The translations under genes and the position numbers were made by a program. The notes beneath the pieces were generated by a model that saw nothing but the letters and a program-made list of their open reading frames with translations, was not told where the DNA came from and ran no database searches. DNA of 64,000 bases from Triatoma infestans (taxonomy: Eukaryota; Arthropoda; Insecta; Hemiptera; Reduviidae), in NCBI GenBank assembly GCA_011037195.1, contig JAAEAF010002308.1:104976-168975 (forward strand). The letters run 5' to 3'. Position 1 is the stretch's first letter. Each line of letters opens with the position of its first letter. Positions 1 to 11,600 of the stretch are shown here, in pieces.

Positions 1-372
1 TATTTGCAACTTGTTTTGTTTATAACTTTGCCAATTAAAGAGACTAGAAAAAAAGATTTATTTTGTTTCCCAATCAGACTGCAGGAACGTTTTCAATCTT
101 TAATTATTACTACTTTTTCTTACGTTATGGAAGTCAAATTTACAAAATTTTTGAGATTCATTGAGTGCAAAAACAATATTTTTAGCGAATGCTCTAAATT
201 TATGTGTAGGGGTGCCTCTAAGTTTCGGTGTATGAACAAAATAAACTCAAAACAAGGAATGATAGATGCACAAACTCTTAGATATCACGGGGAGGTCCAG
301 CACAAAAGTTTCGGTTGAATTCAGTGTGCTGCTTCAGCTTCTGTTTGAACCTGTATAGACTAGCTTAATAAA
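1..372. other. No supported gene
   Basis: AT-rich sequence upstream of a Tc1 relic. One 104-codon open frame on the plus strand (4-318) shows no recognisable domain, no repeat structure and no splice context. I treat it as a chance frame. Confidence 0.5.
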
Positions 373-1140
373 ATATATATACTGCTGGTAAAACCTTTGG
401 ACCACCTAGAATAAATATGTGTGTATTCATATTGACACATATTTTTCATCTTCTTTTTCCTTAAGGTATTTTCTACATAATTTAAAGCATGTTTAGGGTC
501 ATTGTCCTGTTGCATAATGATTTTTCCCCAATCAATCGCTGACCGCAGGGTACGATGTGATTTTCTAAAATGCTTTTATAATTTTCTTTTTTCATTATCC
601 CGTCAATACGGACGAGATCACCTATTCCATAGCCTGAAAAACATCCCCAAACCATGACCAAGCCCTCTCCGTGCGTAACGGTGCATTGTGGATGCAGTTT
701 TTCTGAGCTGAAAGGTTCCTCCAACCTTTCATTGTGAAGTCTTTGTATTTCAAGCCCATTCTGAACGTTTCTTCTTGTTTGCACCCTTTAATAATGGTTT
801 CAGCGTTGCAACTCTTCATATTAAGTTCGCTTGACGAAGTCGCCGATGAACAGTTGAGACAGGAATTGGCCTCGACCTTGTTTTAATAACTTCCCCTCTG
901 ATTTTTGGAGCTGTGAGTCGTCTGTTTCTTTTACTTGATAAAATAATGAACTTATCCACAGCTGTGGTTGTTGATTTTGGTCTCCCGGAACGGTGTAAAT
1001 CTTCATGAACACCATTTTTTGAAATTTTAAGTTTAGCCGTTATTTTTCGTTCTGATTTCCCTATTTTATGTAAAGTTTGGATGGCACTTCTGGTAGCTAC
1101 ACTCAGTTCTTTAACTTTGCCCATTTTGTATTAATTCAAA
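373..1140 (-). mobile_element. Degenerate Tc1-like DNA transposon
   Basis: Minus-strand relic of a Tc1/mariner transposase, the cut-and-paste DDE enzyme. The N-terminal helix-turn-helix region starts at 1124 (MGKVKELSVATRSAIQTL) and is followed by the linker motif RSGRPKST and a second helix-turn-helix part ending VSTVHRRLRQANL. The catalytic half is scattered over other frames: VMVWGCFSGYGIGDLV near 640, then QQDNDPKHALNYVE near 490-530, which holds the second catalytic Asp. At least two frameshifts and an apparent deletion after ISKNGV make it inactive. The sequence at 380-402 (ctggtaaaacctttggacc) resembles a Tc1-type terminal repeat. The matching repeat on the other side, beyond 1140, was not found. 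Confidence 0.85.
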
Positions 1141-1164
1141 AGGGGAAAAATCAGCGTTGGAATA

Positions 1165-1228
1165 AGATATACTCGTAAACCGTGAAGATATACTCTCAAA
1201 CGCATAAAGATATACTCGTAAACCGTGA
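1165..1228. repeat. Three-unit 21-bp tandem repeat
   Basis: Three consecutive units of about 21 bp begin with agatatactc at 1165, 1186 and 1208. Units 1 and 3 are identical (agatatactcgtaaaccgtg); the middle unit differs at several positions. The array sits just outside the start of the Tc1 transposase, where the missing terminal repeat would be expected. Confidence 0.8.
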
Positions 1229-1384
1229 AGCTCAAGGAGTGAACTAATCCCATAAATAAAATAGAATAAAAAGTAAGTAAATAAGGATTTGTTGACAAAC
1301 AATACAAAGTCCTAATCTATAAACAGAATCAATAATTTGAAAGATTTTTCTCTGTGAATTACGAACAAATCCAAGAGGTAAATT

Positions 1385-1620
1385 GTTTCTCAAGGGGAAA
1401 AGTTATATTATGTTAGATTGGATGGGGGAGGGCCAACGCCTCAGTCCACTGCGACCTACATTGAGAGGTCTATTGTGTATCCCCTGGGTATGACATCCCT
1501 CACCTTCGCGCTCTTAATCAGGCCTAGCAGAGCTGAAAGTGGCCCCGTCATGAAGCTCGTGGCTTCGGGATTGCTAGTCCCCAGTTGAAGAAACCTTGTC
1601 CCTTATCCTTGTTAAATTCT
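1385..1620. repeat. GC-richer island of unknown origin
   Basis: About 230 bp that is clearly richer in G+C than its surroundings, with no open frame or family I recognise. Its composition is like that of LINE leaders or tails elsewhere in the window, so an old mobile-element fragment is likely. No second copy was seen here. Confidence 0.3.
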
Positions 1621-3089
1621 CATCACTTTTATTTGCCACATTTTTCTGAATGTACAATAGCATTATGCTTTTCTCTGAAGTATCACTAAAATAACTGATT
1701 AGCAATAAAGCGTTTCTCTAAAGTACCACTAAAATAACTGATGACTGATGAAGTCCCGAATAAAAAACTTTTGAGACAAACAAATAATGCGAAAAATAAA
1801 ATACAAATAAAGGTTGTACAAGAAAAAAATTATGTTCCTAATCAAAATGATGGTCTGTTGACAAAGTCTGCATTTTCCCTCATAGTCTAGATTTGACTTT
1901 CCTAAATTTTTTTACTCTACTGCCGCGATTTAGGAAAAAGAAATCCGGTATAAAACAATCATCCTTCATTCCTTTATTGTATAATTTCAAATAAGTTTAT
2001 TATGTAAATAAACGGTATTGTATAAGTTCATTTGCAAATAAACGGTTAATGGACATGTATTACAGATAAATAAAGGAGGTGAGGATTATACTATTTATCT
2101 AAATAAGATTGCATTATATGATAGCAAGCTCTCTATCAGTCCAGTAGCAATGCTTGTGACGGCAATTTGCAGGACAATATAAGTTTCGGGATAGAACACC
2201 CTACACAATTATTTGAAGAATATTTTAAATCGGTATTAAATATAATAAATACATGTAACTTAATAAGAGAGAAAAACCTTAATTAATTTTAGAGTCACAA
2301 TTAGTCCACTTTAACAAATAATTGAATAATTAATAAAAGACATAAAACTAGATAGAGCTAAGGAACAAATATAAATATAAACTTTTTTCTAACTGCATTA
2401 AGAATGTAATTTGTTGTAGATGAAGTATATACTAAAAAATTAGGACTGTATTCTTATAAAACAAACAAAAAAAAACAAATTTTTCATTTTAATTGAAATA
2501 AAAAAAATAGTTAAAAACGAATAGAATTAACTTTCTGGATTCACCGCCAGGTAACAGCACTTACTTAACCTAGAATTGGAAGTAGTTCAAATAATTGCCG
2601 CTAGAAAGCATAAGCTTCTAGATATACAGAATTGTAGTTCCAAAATTTGCCACCCGATCACAGCGCCATCCTGTGATGTAAAAAAATTTTTAAGGTGTCT
2701 TTGTTAAGGCATATCCCAAAAAAATCTGTGGAAGTAGTATCACCTAGTGACAAACTATATAACTATAAATAAAATTGTTTTCTCAGTAGGTGTTGCTATC
2801 TGGTGGCCATGTTTATAACTACGAATATACTAATTTTAATTACCTTTTTAATTAGAATTCAAAAAAAATCTGGTGTGGAACACTCATTCAAGTTTTCAGC
2901 ATTGTAATCGACAAACTTTATTAGTTAGTATACCAAATTTAATAAAATTCGTCGGTGTTTTTATGGAGAAAATCACAAAAACTAAAAAAATTATGTAGAT
3001 GTACATTATAATTAAAAATAAAAAGCGTACACTTCTTTTTTAAACTAGAAATAAATGAACATATTAATTATATTAATATATATAATTAA
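1621..3089. other. No supported gene
   Basis: AT-rich stretch with short A/T runs, no open frame above 60 codons, and no recognised RNA gene or mobile element. Confidence 0.5.
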
Positions 3090-3165
3090 AATACAAATAT
3101 TTATTTATCTTTTTTCCACGTTATATTTCTTTCGCAAGCTATTAAGATAATTCTTGGCATATTAT
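3090..3165 (-). repeat. LINE 3' tail fragment
   Basis: The segment around 3107-3160 (ccacgttatatttctttcgc and flanks) is the reverse complement of the end of the LINE fragment at 10760-10825. This is therefore a short 3'-tail copy of the same family on the opposite strand. Confidence 0.65.
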
Positions 3166-3734
3166 TATCCACAATATTTTTGTGGTTTAATGCTTGATAT
3201 ATTATTTTTCCCTTCTTTCTTTTTCATGAGAGGGTTCAGATTTTCTACATTTGTTTTTCATCTAGAAGCTATAGAGGGCTAGACTATAAAAGGATAGATT
3301 CAAATAGCATTCCATCGTATATAATCATTATTTTTATCAGCAATTATATGTACCAATATACAGTTCAAGAACTTTTATCTAAATCTTATCAATAAAATTT
3401 ATGGGCTAATTTCATTTGTTGTTTATTTGATTGAATATTGTATTTGATATATTTTTGAAAGCAGCTTCGAAATCTCTAGAAATGGCTGGTCTAATTGCTT
3501 GAAATTTCATTCAATATATATATATTTATTGCCTAAACCAACTATACATTTATATAACAAGAGATTGACCTCTGCTGAAAGCTGAACCAAAAATACAAAC
3601 GTTCCAATAAGAAATATTACAAACATTACAGCTTAATCTTCAAAGTAATAAAATAATCTTAAATACTTGAATAATAAAGGAGATAGTAACAATGTTTTAA
3701 ATAGATTTTATTCATTTATATAAATTATTTTAAG

Positions 3735-4140
3735 GAAGGAGATTGAGGGATCTCCTCGTAGGTATTAAATAATACCATTACAAACCAATGTATATCTTTC
3801 CCAAAAAGCCTCAGAGATAAAATAAAATAAGTGGTTTAGCTTTTCTGTATTTTCTATATCTAATATGTTAGCAAAAACATAAGAACTGTGTGAAGGTAAA
3901 TACCTATTTAACAACCTCCTTCCAAACATTATAATAAGGGCATTCCAAAATAAAGTGCATAATATTATCATTTTCTCCCACCGCACAAGTAAAGCAACTC
4001 TTGTTGCACAAGTAAACCCGGGGTGACGATCACTAGCTACTCTAATTTGAGCTATCAATCTGGTTTTATGATAGCACCTAATAGTTACATATGAGCTACC
4101 ATTAGCCAAGGGACAATTAATCTATAGAAGATGCCACCCA
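3735..4140 (-). mobile_element. LINE ORF2 C-terminal fragment
   Basis: A 114-codon minus-strand frame (3765-4109) ends in NILDIENTEKLNHLFYFISE. This matches the end of the LINE in COX15 intron 6 ([20 protein letters not shown] at about 47050-47130). It is a 5'-truncated 3'-end copy of the same or a sister family. The Cys/His zinc motif seen in the COX15-intron copy is degraded here. Confidence 0.7.
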
Positions 4141-4932
4141 GTTAAAAGGAATGTCAGAACCATCCAAAAGCTTCCCAAGTCTTCTATAGCATATCTTCAG
4201 GGTTGAGCTGCTTTAATTCTATAAAATCTTTAGCCAGAATCTTATAGGTTTATTAAAATTCTTGGTTTTCACTTGCCGTCATTCAACTTCCACCAACGAA
4301 ACTATTGGGGACTTGTCGTGGCAGATTTAAAAACAACATAAAGATATCAATTGGACACGATCGACTATGGTGATGTAGTTCAAGGCCAAATTTTTTAACT
4401 GATCCCAAACTTCTGATCGGTAGTGTATAAATTCTTAAAGGGTGGCAATTTGTGTAAAAAAATGATCGATCAATTTTTACTTATAATTGTTGTAATTATT
4501 TCCTTTCTTTTTTCCTTTTGGATTGCAAAAATAGAGAAACATTTTTGTTTTTTCTTTAAATTATTCACTTCGCGCTAGCACTGCATGGTGTTAATTTTTG
4601 TAAACTCATAGAGTTATTGCTGGTAAAAATTTCTACAGTTCCTAACAGAAGATTTCGAATTTGGATATAACGCAATCAGTTTCCCAGATTAAAAACTTAT
4701 TTCCCTATACTTGATAAACCATAGTTTAACTTGTTCCAATATTCTTCGATTAAAAAAAGTAATATGTTTTTAGTGCATAATATCATATACTGTTTACCCA
4801 TATATGCCTGTTTAACAATATAAGACAGCCGAACAAGTTGTTACATGTTTAGAAAGGTTGAGGAAAGCAGATTCAACTAGCATTACTAGCAAAACTGTTA
4901 TTGCAATTCACAATAATTGCCACACGATAACT
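4141..4932. other. No supported gene
   Basis: AT-rich flank between two LINE copies. No open frame, RNA gene or repeat could be supported. Confidence 0.5.
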
Positions 4933-4946
4933 TAAGTATGTTGTAG
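4933..4946. repeat. Left target-site duplication of 5.0-kb LINE
   Basis: taagtatgttgtag occurs here and again at 9948-9961, exactly at the two ends of the LINE. The first three bases could instead belong to the (TAA)n tail, so the minimum duplication is 11 bp. Confidence 0.9.
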
Positions 4947-6217
4947 GAGCCAAAGGTTTGAGGGAGTATTCGTACTCACATAGGGTGAAACTTCCCTATG
5001 TTTCTCGAGACGGCTATTCCGTCGCGGAACCTCATTCTAGCCCATCCAACGCGTCCTCGTCGCTGGCTCCGGAAATATCTGCGCTCCACTTTTGTGGAAG
5101 CGTAGGTGGCCAAGCTGGAGGGCGAACGCAGAGGGTAGCCTTCGGTCTATTTGGGAACTTAGCACTCCCACGTACCTCAGCTACAATTACAGAATAACAA
5201 GTGCAGTGGTTCTCCCATTAGGAGTGTGAGTTGGTGGAAACTTTTCTGCTCTCTGTTTGGGTCGCCATAATCTATATGCGGCCTGAATCTCTTGCAGCGA
5301 ATTCTTTTGCTGCGGAGCCTCCGTGGGAATTCATATTGCATCACTTACACCTAAACGCCTTAACATTATACACTTACATAGTTACAGTCTTACACGCCAG
5401 TGGCACGTGCTGGTGCCACCCACATGTTTGCCGTGTGTGGATACCTGTGTCGTGGGGGAGGGAAGTCCTGGTGGTTGAGGATGCAGGTTCTCGCTGGAGG
5501 CAAGTTTCCTCGGCGTGCCTTGCAGTCCAACACACCACTTTGGTTCCTCACTCCACTAAACAGGCGGCCAGAGCCTAACCCAGCTCTGGTCAATCGGCTA
5601 GCGTAAAGAACGCATGGGTGAGCTCCCGGGTATTGTGGGCCATGGCTCACTATCCCTGGGCGCTATATCTCTAGGGTAGCTCTGGCGCTTCTTCAAAGCA
5701 TCCCAAATTGTGAGGCTCCGTGGAGGTGAATTTTTAATTTTATTTATTATATGTTTTTAATTTTAAATTCGTCAGCCGGGGGCCCCTTAGAGGAGGGGGC
5801 CACCGGTGGTGGGGGTAATTCCTCTGTACATCCAGAGCCGGGTGACCAGGGCCTGGATGTACTAATGGGTGGGAATCTGGAAAAATATCCAGAGACAGGG
5901 AAGGCTTGCTCTGGAGGAGAACGTGTCAGGAGGAGCCGCGGAGGACTTGTCCTCCTGCGGCGATTTCTGAAACGTGGTCAAAGGAAAAAGGAAAGATATG
6001 TAAGGCAGGTATTTTTATTTTTATTTATTTATTTATATTTATTTGTTTGTTTATTTATTTATTTATATTTATCTATTGGTCTATTTATTTATTTAAATTT
6101 ATTTATTTTATTATTATTTGTTTATTTAGTTATTTTATTATTATTCATTTATTTTTGTTCCTGCCTGCTATCAAGTTTGTCATAAGTTCCATTTCTTACA
6201 TTAGTTGACTTATTACT
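4947..6217 (+). other. LINE leader without recognisable ORF1
   Basis: G+C-rich leader of the LINE. It has several open frames of 65-144 codons, but none shows the CCHC zinc knuckles or coiled coil expected of a LINE ORF1 protein. The last 200 bp is a T-rich simple repeat. Either ORF1 was lost or replaced, or this family uses a leader without a conventional ORF1. Confidence 0.5.
6012..6155 (+). repeat. (TTTA)n-like simple repeat
   Basis: About 140 bp of ttta/tttg/ttat repeats just before the LINE endonuclease start. Its place inside the element, upstream of ORF2, makes it part of the LINE leader rather than a tail. Confidence 0.85.
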
Positions 6218-9200
6218 ATGATTGACAGGGTAGAAATGGTTCAGGTTAACTTGCAGCATAGCAAAGATGCAACGGCTAACTTATGCCGTTGTATTGCTAA
6301 GTTGCATACATATTTTATTCTAATTCAAGAACCTTATGCCTTTAAAGGTTTGGTTCGAGGATTGAGTGTGGTTGATGGCAGACTGTTCGTGGCGGATGGC
6401 GGGGGCATTCCTAGGGCATGTATTCTTGCCAGTCGGAGTGTCGACGCTGTCCTGCTTCGACAGTTCTGCTCTCGGGACTTGGTGGCGGTGAGGGTTGGAC
6501 TGGGGGTTGGTGGGCGTCGTCGCGACGTATTTGTGGCTTCGGCTTACTTCCCCTATGATGGCCCCTCTCCTCCTCCTCAGGAGTTCATGGGTTTGGTTCG
6601 GTATTCGGAGACCAATGACATACCTATTATAATAGGATGTGACGCGAATGCACATCATGTTGTCTGGGGCGACACCAATAGTAGGGGTCGCGCTCTCATG
6701 GATTTCCTGGTGGGCACGCGATTAGAGGTCCTGAATAGGGGTACTGAACCCACTTTTGTTACTAGGATTAGAAGACAGGTTATTGATATTTCCCTTGCTT
6801 CTAGGAATTTTAGTGGTCTGATTAAGGATTGGAGGGTGAGTCCTGAGGCTTCCATCTCCGATCACAGGATGATTAGGTTTAATCTGGGGATTGATCCAAT
6901 TACCCTGGCTAGTTATAGGAATCCCAGAAGGGCGGATTGGGGTTTATATTCTAGAATTATTGAAGATAAACTGACTATCCAATCAGAAGCCCCTGATGGC
7001 ATAGAGGAATTGGAAAGGGAGGCTGGTATTCTTTATGAACACATTAGATCCTCATTCGAGGAGTCTTGTCCTCCCAAGGTGGTTAAGGATAGTAAGAATC
7101 CCTGGTGGTCTTCTTCGTTGGAAAAACTAAGGAGACAGGTAAGGGGCTCATACAGGAAGGCTGTCCTTGCTGATTATTCGGAATCATGGGATAGTTATAA
7201 CAGTATTAAAAGAGCATATAAATATGCTCTGAGGAGAGCCAAGAGGAATTCCTGGAGATCCTTTTGTGAGGATATAAATTCGTTCCAGGAATCATCTAGA
7301 TTGGTACGATTCTTAGTAAGGATAGGGACAGTCAGTTAGGTACCCTACGATACCCTGATGGTTCCTTTACAGGGGGGGAAGGGGAGACACTGCAGTTTTT
7401 GCTTGATACTCACTTCCCGGATAATATTGGTTTAAATGCTACTTCGTCTTTGGTGGGTGGTAGGAGATGGGACCTTGAAGATGTACCCACCTTAGATGAG
7501 GTTGTCACACATGATAGAGTTAGTTGGGCAGTACAAAGTTTCTCACCTTTCAAGTCACCTGGACCGGACGGGATTTATCCTTGTCTGTTGCAAAAGGGTG
7601 GGGACGTGCTGACGAAGGTATTGTTAAGATTGTTTAAAGGATGTTTGATGTTTGGTTATGTACCAACATTATGGAGAGACGTAAGGGTAGTCTTTATTCC
7701 CAAGCCGGGAAGAAATGACTACTCCGACCCCAAGGCATTTAGACCCATTAGTCTTATGTCTTTCCTCTTGAAAACTTTGGAAAGGTTGGTGGATAGGTAT
7801 ATTACTGATGGCCCATTAAGGGATCATCCACTCCATCCTAACCAACATGCTTATACTGTGGGTAAGTCGACAGAGACTGCATTACATTGTCTTGTCGGAA
7901 GGATAGAATCTGCTTTGGAAAAAAAGAATATGCCCTAGGGTGTTTCTTTGATGTTGAGGGGGCATTTGACAGAGTATCGTTTGATGCTCTCGAAGATGCC
8001 TTGGTGCGAAAAGGTATACATCCTGTCTTAATCAATTGGATAGGTGTCTATCTTAGGAGTAGGGTTATACAGGCATCCCTTGGTGGGCGCACCATGATAG
8101 TACAAGCGGGGAGAGGGTGCCCTCAAGGGGGTTGTCTCTCACCAAGGTTGTGGTGCGTCGTCATGGATGACCTTTTGGTTAGGATGAACTCATCGGGATT
8201 TTATGTGCAAGCATATGCCGATGATGGTGTCATTTTATTGTTAGGGCGCTGTTTGTCCACTATTTCGGACCTAATGCAAAGCGCCCTTAATATGGTATAT
8301 TGTTGGTCACAGGATAAGGGTCTTTCTATTAATCCTATGAAGACCCAGGCAATTCTATTCACTCATAGAAGGAAGATAGTAGGTTTTACACCTCCTAGGT
8401 TGTTAGGTACTTCCATACAGGTTAGCAAATCAGTGAAGTTCCTTGGGGTAGTTCTCGACAGTAAATTGAACTGGTCGGAACATGTTAAGACACAACATCA
8501 AAAGGCGATAATCTCCTTTTGGCAATGTCGAAGAGTTGTAGGTAAGAACTGGGGAATCACTCCCAAGATGATGTTCTGGATTTATTGTATGGTCATTAAA
8601 CTAGATTGGTATATGCGGCTTTGGTGTGGTGGCGTCGCATTGAAACACGATCCGCTAGGCAGCTGTTGGAAGAAGTCCAACGCTTGGCTTGTCTGGCGGT
8701 GACTGGAGCGTTTCGGACTACACCGACCGCATCTATGGAGACTTTGTTAGGGATTCCACCTCTCTTTGTGGAGGTGAAAAACCAGGCAATGAAAGCCTGT
8801 TATAGAATTAAACAGGCAGGTTTTTGGCAGGGTAAGCGATATGGTCATTCTACCATTTATCGGAGATGCTTTTAAGGATTCCCATTACAGGTTTCCCTTC
8901 TGATAGGAATTTGAAGACTTTTGTCTTTGGTCATTCCTACAGGGTTAGGTTGCCTTCTAGGGAAGATGGTTAACCCTGGGTCCGTCTGGTGTGATTCCGG
9001 AGAACTATCTCCGATGCTACACGGACGGTTCCAGGATGGATGGTAGGTCTGGGGCTGCCGTCTATTTGAGACGGGAGATCATTTGGTAGCGCCTCTTGGT
9101 GAGTGGGCCACCGTTTTCCAGGCTGAGGTTTATGCAATTCTTTGCTGTATTTTGGATGAGAGGGTGCGTAACACTAATTTAAAAGGTGTTTGTATCTGCT

Positions 9201-9846
9201 CGGATAGCCAGGCTGCGTCTTCACTTCCAGATTGGTGTTGGAATCTTCTAGAAGACTGGAAGATCTTTCTTCATTAAAGGATGTGCTTCTGGTCTGGGTT
9301 CCAGGTCATATGGGAATTTTTTGGAATGAGGAGTTGGATAGGTTTGCCAAATTAGGTGCCTCTCTCCCTTTCATTGGTCCAGAGCCTGCTGTTGGTGTGT
9401 CTTCTGACACATGTTTGTCGGGCTTTCAGACGTGGATGACCTCACAGCACTCATCCTTATGGATGAGTGCAGTGGGTTGTCGGCAGTCTAAAATGCTCAT
9501 TGGGGGCCCGGACGGAGCTTTGAGTAGTGGGGTCCGATGTCTTTCACGGACCTCCCTCAGGTATCTGGTTGGATTCCTCACTGGGCATTGTGGTTTAAGG
9601 AGACATCTCTATATAATGGGACTTGTGCCTGACCCTTTTTGTAGAGTTTGTGAAACTGAGGAGGAAACACCCATGCATTTGATGACGAATTGTTTGGGTT
9701 GTGAGGAGATTAGGTTTAGGACCTTCGGCCGGAATAGGATGTCGATAGAGGATCTTAAGCTGTGTCCTTTTAAGGTTTTGGTCCGATTTGTTCGGTCTGT
9801 TGTGAAACTTAGATGGTTAAACCCTGGGCCTGGATTTTCATTCTAG
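6218..9846 (+). pseudogene. LINE ORF2 (EN-RT-RNase H), frameshifted
   Basis: Broken polyprotein of the LINE at 4947-9950. The endonuclease (6218-7339) begins VQVNLQHSKDATANL and has IQEPY, GCDANAHHVVWG, IDISLASRNF and SDHRMIRF, the usual catalytic motifs. The reverse transcriptase runs from about 7399 to 8702: KSPGPDGIYP, FRPISLMSF, then after a frameshift near 7920 FDVEGAFDRVSFD, CPQGGCLSPRLW and AYADDGV. A further shift near 8600 gives RLACLAVTGAFRTTP. RNase H starts near 9015 (YTDGSRMDGRSGAAVY), with QAEVYAIL, CSDSQAA and WVPGHMG. The end (CRVCETEEETPMHLMTNC) is a C-C-H-C knuckle. Frames shift at about 7330, 7920, 8600, 8875-9080 and 9260. Confidence 0.93.
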
Positions 9847-9947
9847 TTCCAGTGGTAGGTATTCTTTAGGGGCAGCTACATGGGCCCGAGGGGGCTTTGG
9901 ATAGCGTAGGGTTTACTTCCTTCCCCTTTTGGGAATAATAATAATAA

Positions 9948-9961
9948 TAAGTATGTTGTAG
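9948..9961. repeat. Right target-site duplication of 5.0-kb LINE
   Basis: Second copy of taagtatgttgtag, directly after the (TAA)n tail. See 4933-4946. Confidence 0.9.
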
Positions 9962-10280
9962 TGCAATATATGTTTATATTTTTTTTATATCTATGTTTTC
10001 TTGATTATTCGAACAATCTAATTTTAGTCCAATCAAACTTTGGTGTGTGCAGTGGTTATACCCAAAATATTACATTTTAACCAAAACAAAAATCCCAAAA
10101 CATTTAACAAATACTTCTCTATTGTCTAATCATTCGTCATGACTCATTAGCACATCCACAACTCTAGAAGTAAAATTCAATCTGTTATTCACTAAGGAAG
10201 TTACTTCTGCTTAGATGATTTATAAATCCCATTAATTTAATAATTTCTCTTAAGGGAATTATATATGTAAATTGTTCGAA

Positions 10281-10825
10281 TACTAATGTATGCGGATGAT
10301 GTAGTTGTATTTGCAGATAACCCAGTAACGCTGCAAAATATGATAGATTCGCTGAATCATTATTGTAATAATTGGGATTTAACAGTAAATATGGATAAAT
10401 CAAAAATTCTCATTTGTAGAAAAAAGGAAGGTAGAGTGCGGTAAATGAAAGCTGGCATTTCGAAGGCCAACCAATTATAAGTAACTTCTGATGCCTTCAC
10501 TGTCCGTTAATTTGCATTTAAAAGAAAAATTAGTATTGTCTACATTCGCTCTGAATTGTACCTGGTCGAAACTAATAGCTAATCCGCATATCCCTTTAAA
10601 TTCAAAATACAGATTCTTCCATGCCACATCTAGCACTGTTATGTGCTATGCTGGACAGGTGTGGGGTGGGTTATAGACAGTATTATTATGCGGAAAAATT
10701 ACAAAGGTTCTTTCTTAAAAAATTATATCAAGCATAATCCACAAAAATATTTTGGCAAATAAATGACAAGAATTATCTTAATAGCTTGCGAAAGAAATAT
10801 AACGTGGAAAAAAGATAAATAAATA
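10281..10825 (+). mobile_element. LINE reverse transcriptase fragment
   Basis: A 5'-truncated LINE copy that begins inside the reverse transcriptase active site: LMYADDVVVFADNPVTLQNM, then NWDLTVNMDKSKILICRK. After a frameshift it continues to a thumb-like region (HLKEKLVLSTFALNCTWSKL) and a tail ending near 10825. That tail is also found on the minus strand at 3090-3165. The family resembles the LINE in COX15 intron 6 ([13 protein letters not shown]). Confidence 0.85.
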
Positions 10826-10855
10826 TTGTATTTTATTAATATATATTAATATCAG

Positions 10856-11012
10856 AGACATTTTCCGTGGTAGCCCTGCTTCATTTTGTGGTCATCGACC
10901 GGTTTCGGCCGTTCGCCCATCTTCGGGATGCGTTTTTCAGACAGTGTGACAACACCGACTTGCACAGAGCAAACTTAGTTTTCACACCAGTGTGAAAAAA
11001 ACCATATACTCA
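10856..11012 (-). mobile_element. Half-palindrome retroposon with hammerhead-like motif (copy 1)
   Basis: Read on the minus strand, this arm runs gctctgtgcaagtcggtg, cactgtctga, aaacgcatc, then the motif CCGAAGA, T, GGGCGAACGGCC, GAAA, CCGGTC and GATGACCAC, and ends ctaccacggaaaatgtctct. It is one arm of the family whose complete palindrome is at 23056-23325. The first motif has C for the U of the hammerhead CUGANGA box (plus 10920-10926). The GAAA box and the would-be cleavage site after C at 10897 are intact. A 9-bp perfect hairpin (ttttcacac/gtgtgaaaa) closes the inner end. Confidence 0.7.
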
Positions 11013-11420
11013 AGCCGCTGCAGCTAGTTCCCCACATAAAGAAAATATTGTAAAAGAAGGATAGAGAATTAGTTTTAGTGGAAGTTTAAATACAAATAAA
11101 GAGTCTGAAACCTTTTTAAGACATTTATTTCTGTATCCTTTTACTGCAACTATGTACATTTCAAATAACATTATTTTGCAAAATTTACTTTTAATTTAAT
11201 TTTTAATAATTTCTTGTTACAAATTCTAGATATTTATACTTAACTCTAAATATCGGGGAATGATTACAAAACCCTTCATTAAAAAAGAAAAAAAAAGATA
11301 TATATATATATATATATAAATACAAGTACTTAACAGCATAAAACTATAATAGAGCAGGAAAATAATAAAGTATGTGCATTATATTGAAGGATGATAGAAT
11401 CGGCATTGCTAGAAATCCAT

Positions 11421-11600
11421 GGTGATATTTTCTGTGATAGCCTGGATCACTTTGTAGTCACAGAACGGTTTCGGATACTGGCCCATTGACAATATATTTT
11501 GATAAAATTCATTAGCACAAAATCAAACTATTATCAAGATATCCTAACGATGGCAAAGCCTGAAACCGTCAATAACTATAAGCCGTCAAGGAAAACTTTT
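11421..11600. mobile_element. Degenerate palindromic element with hammerhead-like motif (copy 2)
   Basis: The left part (11421-11475) is a diverged minus-strand arm of the 10856-11012 family (gatattttctgtgatagcc, then cggtttc). The right part has, on the plus strand, CTAACGA at 11544-11550, T, GGC-AAA-GCC, T, GAAA at 11562-11565 and CCGTC. This is the same order of boxes with a smaller stem II. The G-to-A change in the first box would break a hammerhead core. Confidence 0.5.

Larger units (their letters stand above)
4947..9950 (+). mobile_element. Near full-length I/LOA-type LINE
   Basis: A 5.0-kb non-LTR retrotransposon bounded by 14-bp direct repeats and ending in a (TAA)n tail at about 9934-9950. 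The order is a 1.27-kb leader, an apurinic-type endonuclease, a reverse transcriptase with YADD, an RNase H domain and a C-terminal Cys/His knuckle. RNase H plus a TAA tail fits the I/LOA group of LINEs. Several frameshifts separate the domains, so this copy is dead. Shorter copies of the same family lie at 30548-30917 (minus) and 62430-62615 (plus). Confidence 0.93.

Noticed and set aside
4..318. 104-codon open frame
   Set aside because: No domain, splice signal or homology pattern; composition like the surrounding non-coding DNA.
1165..1228. CRISPR-like array
   Set aside because: Three contiguous 21-bp units without spacers, in a eukaryotic sequence.
1735..1775. Hammerhead-like CTGATGA followed by GAA
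   Set aside because: No stem II, no GAAA box in place, and no cleavage-site sequence; a chance match.
4958..6208. LINE leader frames as ORF1
   Set aside because: Several overlapping frames of similar length, none with zinc knuckles or coiled coil, and one is largely the translation of a (TTTA)n repeat.
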